Shown piece by piece: positions 16,552-17,504 of a stretch of DNA of 17,504 nucleotides. The notes beneath the pieces were generated by a model. The model was given only the letters and a program-made list of their open reading frames with translations, was not told the origin of the DNA and ran no database searches. How positions within the stretch are numbered: the stretch's first letter is position 1; every line of letters begins with the position of its first letter. This stretch comes from Methanobacteriota archaeon (GTDB lineage Archaea > Thermoplasmatota > Poseidoniia > Poseidoniales > Thalassarchaeaceae), in contig NYST01000015.1 of NCBI GenBank assembly GCA_002683155.1, forward strand, positions 3,217-20,720. The letters are read 5' to 3'. The position numbers and the translations under genes were made by a program.

Positions 16552-17504
16552 ATGGAGCAGACGGGAGCGGGGAATTCGTCGGATGGCGAAGACCTCCTGA
16601 TGGATAGGTTGAGTGATTGCTCAATTGGAAATAGGTTCTCCCAATTGCACCATCGGCTAAGCATAATTGATTTGCTATTTATGGAAATAAAGTATGATTT
16701 TCTCCTGGTGAGGAAATTCTGGGGCAGGAAGGAAGGAGCGATGATTGGATTATTTGTTGCAGGATTCTTCCTTGGAACGTGGGACTTGGGGATTGGAGAG
16801 ATTTCTAGTGGAGGGGACTACAACAGATGGGGAATTCTAGGTGGGGAGGAAAGTGGTTTCTTGCATATTAGGGACCTCGCGCTCATCATTTCCTTACTTT
16901 CGGTAATTTGCTGGTTTGGATTTATTGTAATGCTCTGGAATAGTTATCCAATAATGAGGGAGAATATGGTCTATCTCATCATAGGAATGGGTTTCATTCA
17001 GTTCGGGCATATCAAATCCCATGCAGACAACCCAGATTTCCCCTGGGAATCGGGTTTTGGGGGTTGGATTTGGGTATTAGTTTCAAACCTAGTGATGCTT
17101 TTTCTATCCATTTTTGTTGTCAGAAGGGCTGTTGTTGAGACTAGGGACATTCACGTTCAAAGAAAGCACTTCCATCCCGACCCCAGAGTCATAGATAGGG
17201 CATGGAAAGACCATAGCTTGTTAGCTTGGAGCCTTGGAATTGCAGTATGGATTACATTGCTCAATATCAGTTTCTGGAGTAGTGCGCATTCAATAGCCCC
17301 TAGCCCGGGTGACTTGGACTTCAGCTATTCATTGGTACTCCTGCATGTATTATCGGGAATAATGGCAACATTTCTTCTCCTAGTCATAGTATGGTTTCCT
17401 GAATTTATGCTTGGTTCGGCTGAAGTCAGGATTCAGTCATCTCGAGCACGAGAGGTTTCTGGGGAGGTCTTCGAACCAAAGAAGACTGAACAGGGAAAAT
17501 GCCC
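16552..17504 (+). CDS. Polytopic membrane protein, unrecognised (C terminus outside window)
   Basis: I do not recognise the family. The frame is open from an in-frame TGA at 16489-16491 to the right edge; from ATG 16552 it gives 317 codons. A polar N-terminal region of about 60 residues precedes about six hydrophobic segments, near residues 64-80, 109-129, 139-154, 171-190, 223-242 and 260-283. Basic residues after the fourth segment (VVRRA, QRK) help set topology. A polar tail (from about 285, with SSRAREVSGE) continues off the window. Start choice is uncertain: ATG 16600, ATG 16681 and ATG 16741 are in frame. ATG 16741 has a strong AAGGAG just upstream, but that lies within a credible coding stretch (RKFWGRKEGA). 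It follows tRNA-Ser by 76 bases with no visible terminator. Function is unknown. Confidence 0.75.
   Translation, partial: MEQTGAGNSSDGEDLLMDRLSDCSIGNRFSQLHHRLSIIDLLFMEIKYDFLLVRKFWGRKEGAMIGLFVAGFFLGTWDLGIGEISSGGDYNRWGILGGEESGFLHIRDLALIISLLSVICWFGFIVMLWNSYPIMRENMVYLIIGMGFIQFGHIKSHADNPDFPWESGFGGWIWVLVSNLVMLFLSIFVVRRAVVETRDIHVQRKHFHPDPRVIDRAWKDHSLLAWSLGIAVWITLLNISFWSSAHSIAPSPGDLDFSYSLVLLHVLSGIMATFLLLVIVWFPEFMLGSAEVRIQSSRAREVSGEVFEPKKTEQGKC

Noticed and set aside
16331..16600. Plus-strand open frame of 89 codons
   Set aside because: It reads across the whole tRNA-Ser gene in a different frame from the membrane protein; the peptide is a tRNA translation product on paper only.

Overview
The window looks like a euryarchaeal genome fragment, most plausibly from the marine Thermoplasmatota-like plankton (Marine Group II/III, Poseidoniales type). 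This assignment is an inference. It rests on an archaeal-type alanyl-tRNA synthetase, an RtcB RNA ligase, archaeal box A (TATA-like) elements upstream of several genes, few Shine-Dalgarno sites, and very large secreted proteins. Coding density is high and no stretch over about 100 bases lacks a gene. I see no insertion sequence, integrase, CRISPR array, rRNA or defence island.

Layout: positions 1-2303 (minus) hold the N-terminal 767 codons of a secreted calcium-binding-repeat (thrombospondin type 3-like) protein that runs off the left edge. 2387-3592 (minus) is an AlaA-like PLP aminotransferase, and 3597-6488 (minus) is alanyl-tRNA synthetase. The two are 4 bases apart and likely one operon joining alanine metabolism to tRNA-Ala charging. 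6557-8044 (plus) is rtcB, divergent from alaS across 68 bases. 8052-8639 (minus) is a membrane-anchored histidine-motif domain protein convergent with rtcB. 8661-8834 (minus) is a 57-residue protein with a clear TATA box, an SD-like sequence and a perfect inverted repeat at its start. 8947-16158 (minus) is a giant secreted, C-terminally anchored protein of about 2400 residues. 16210-16284 (minus) is tRNA-Thr(GGT) and 16389-16475 (plus) is tRNA-Ser(GGA); they are divergent and both encode CCA. 16552 to the right edge (plus) is a polytopic membrane protein, cut off at its C terminus.

Two themes share the window. One is tRNA biology: alaS, rtcB (tRNA intron ligation in archaea) and two tRNA genes. 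The other is the cell surface: the repeat protein, the giant anchored protein, the small anchored domain protein and the polytopic protein. The points most worth a second look are the reduced N-terminal zinc ligand set of AlaRS, the inverted repeat over the predicted transcript start of the 57-residue gene, the four-fold repeat block inserted between two cysteine modules of the giant protein, and the absence of a visible terminator between each tRNA and the protein gene that follows it. I found no clear new multi-gene system.
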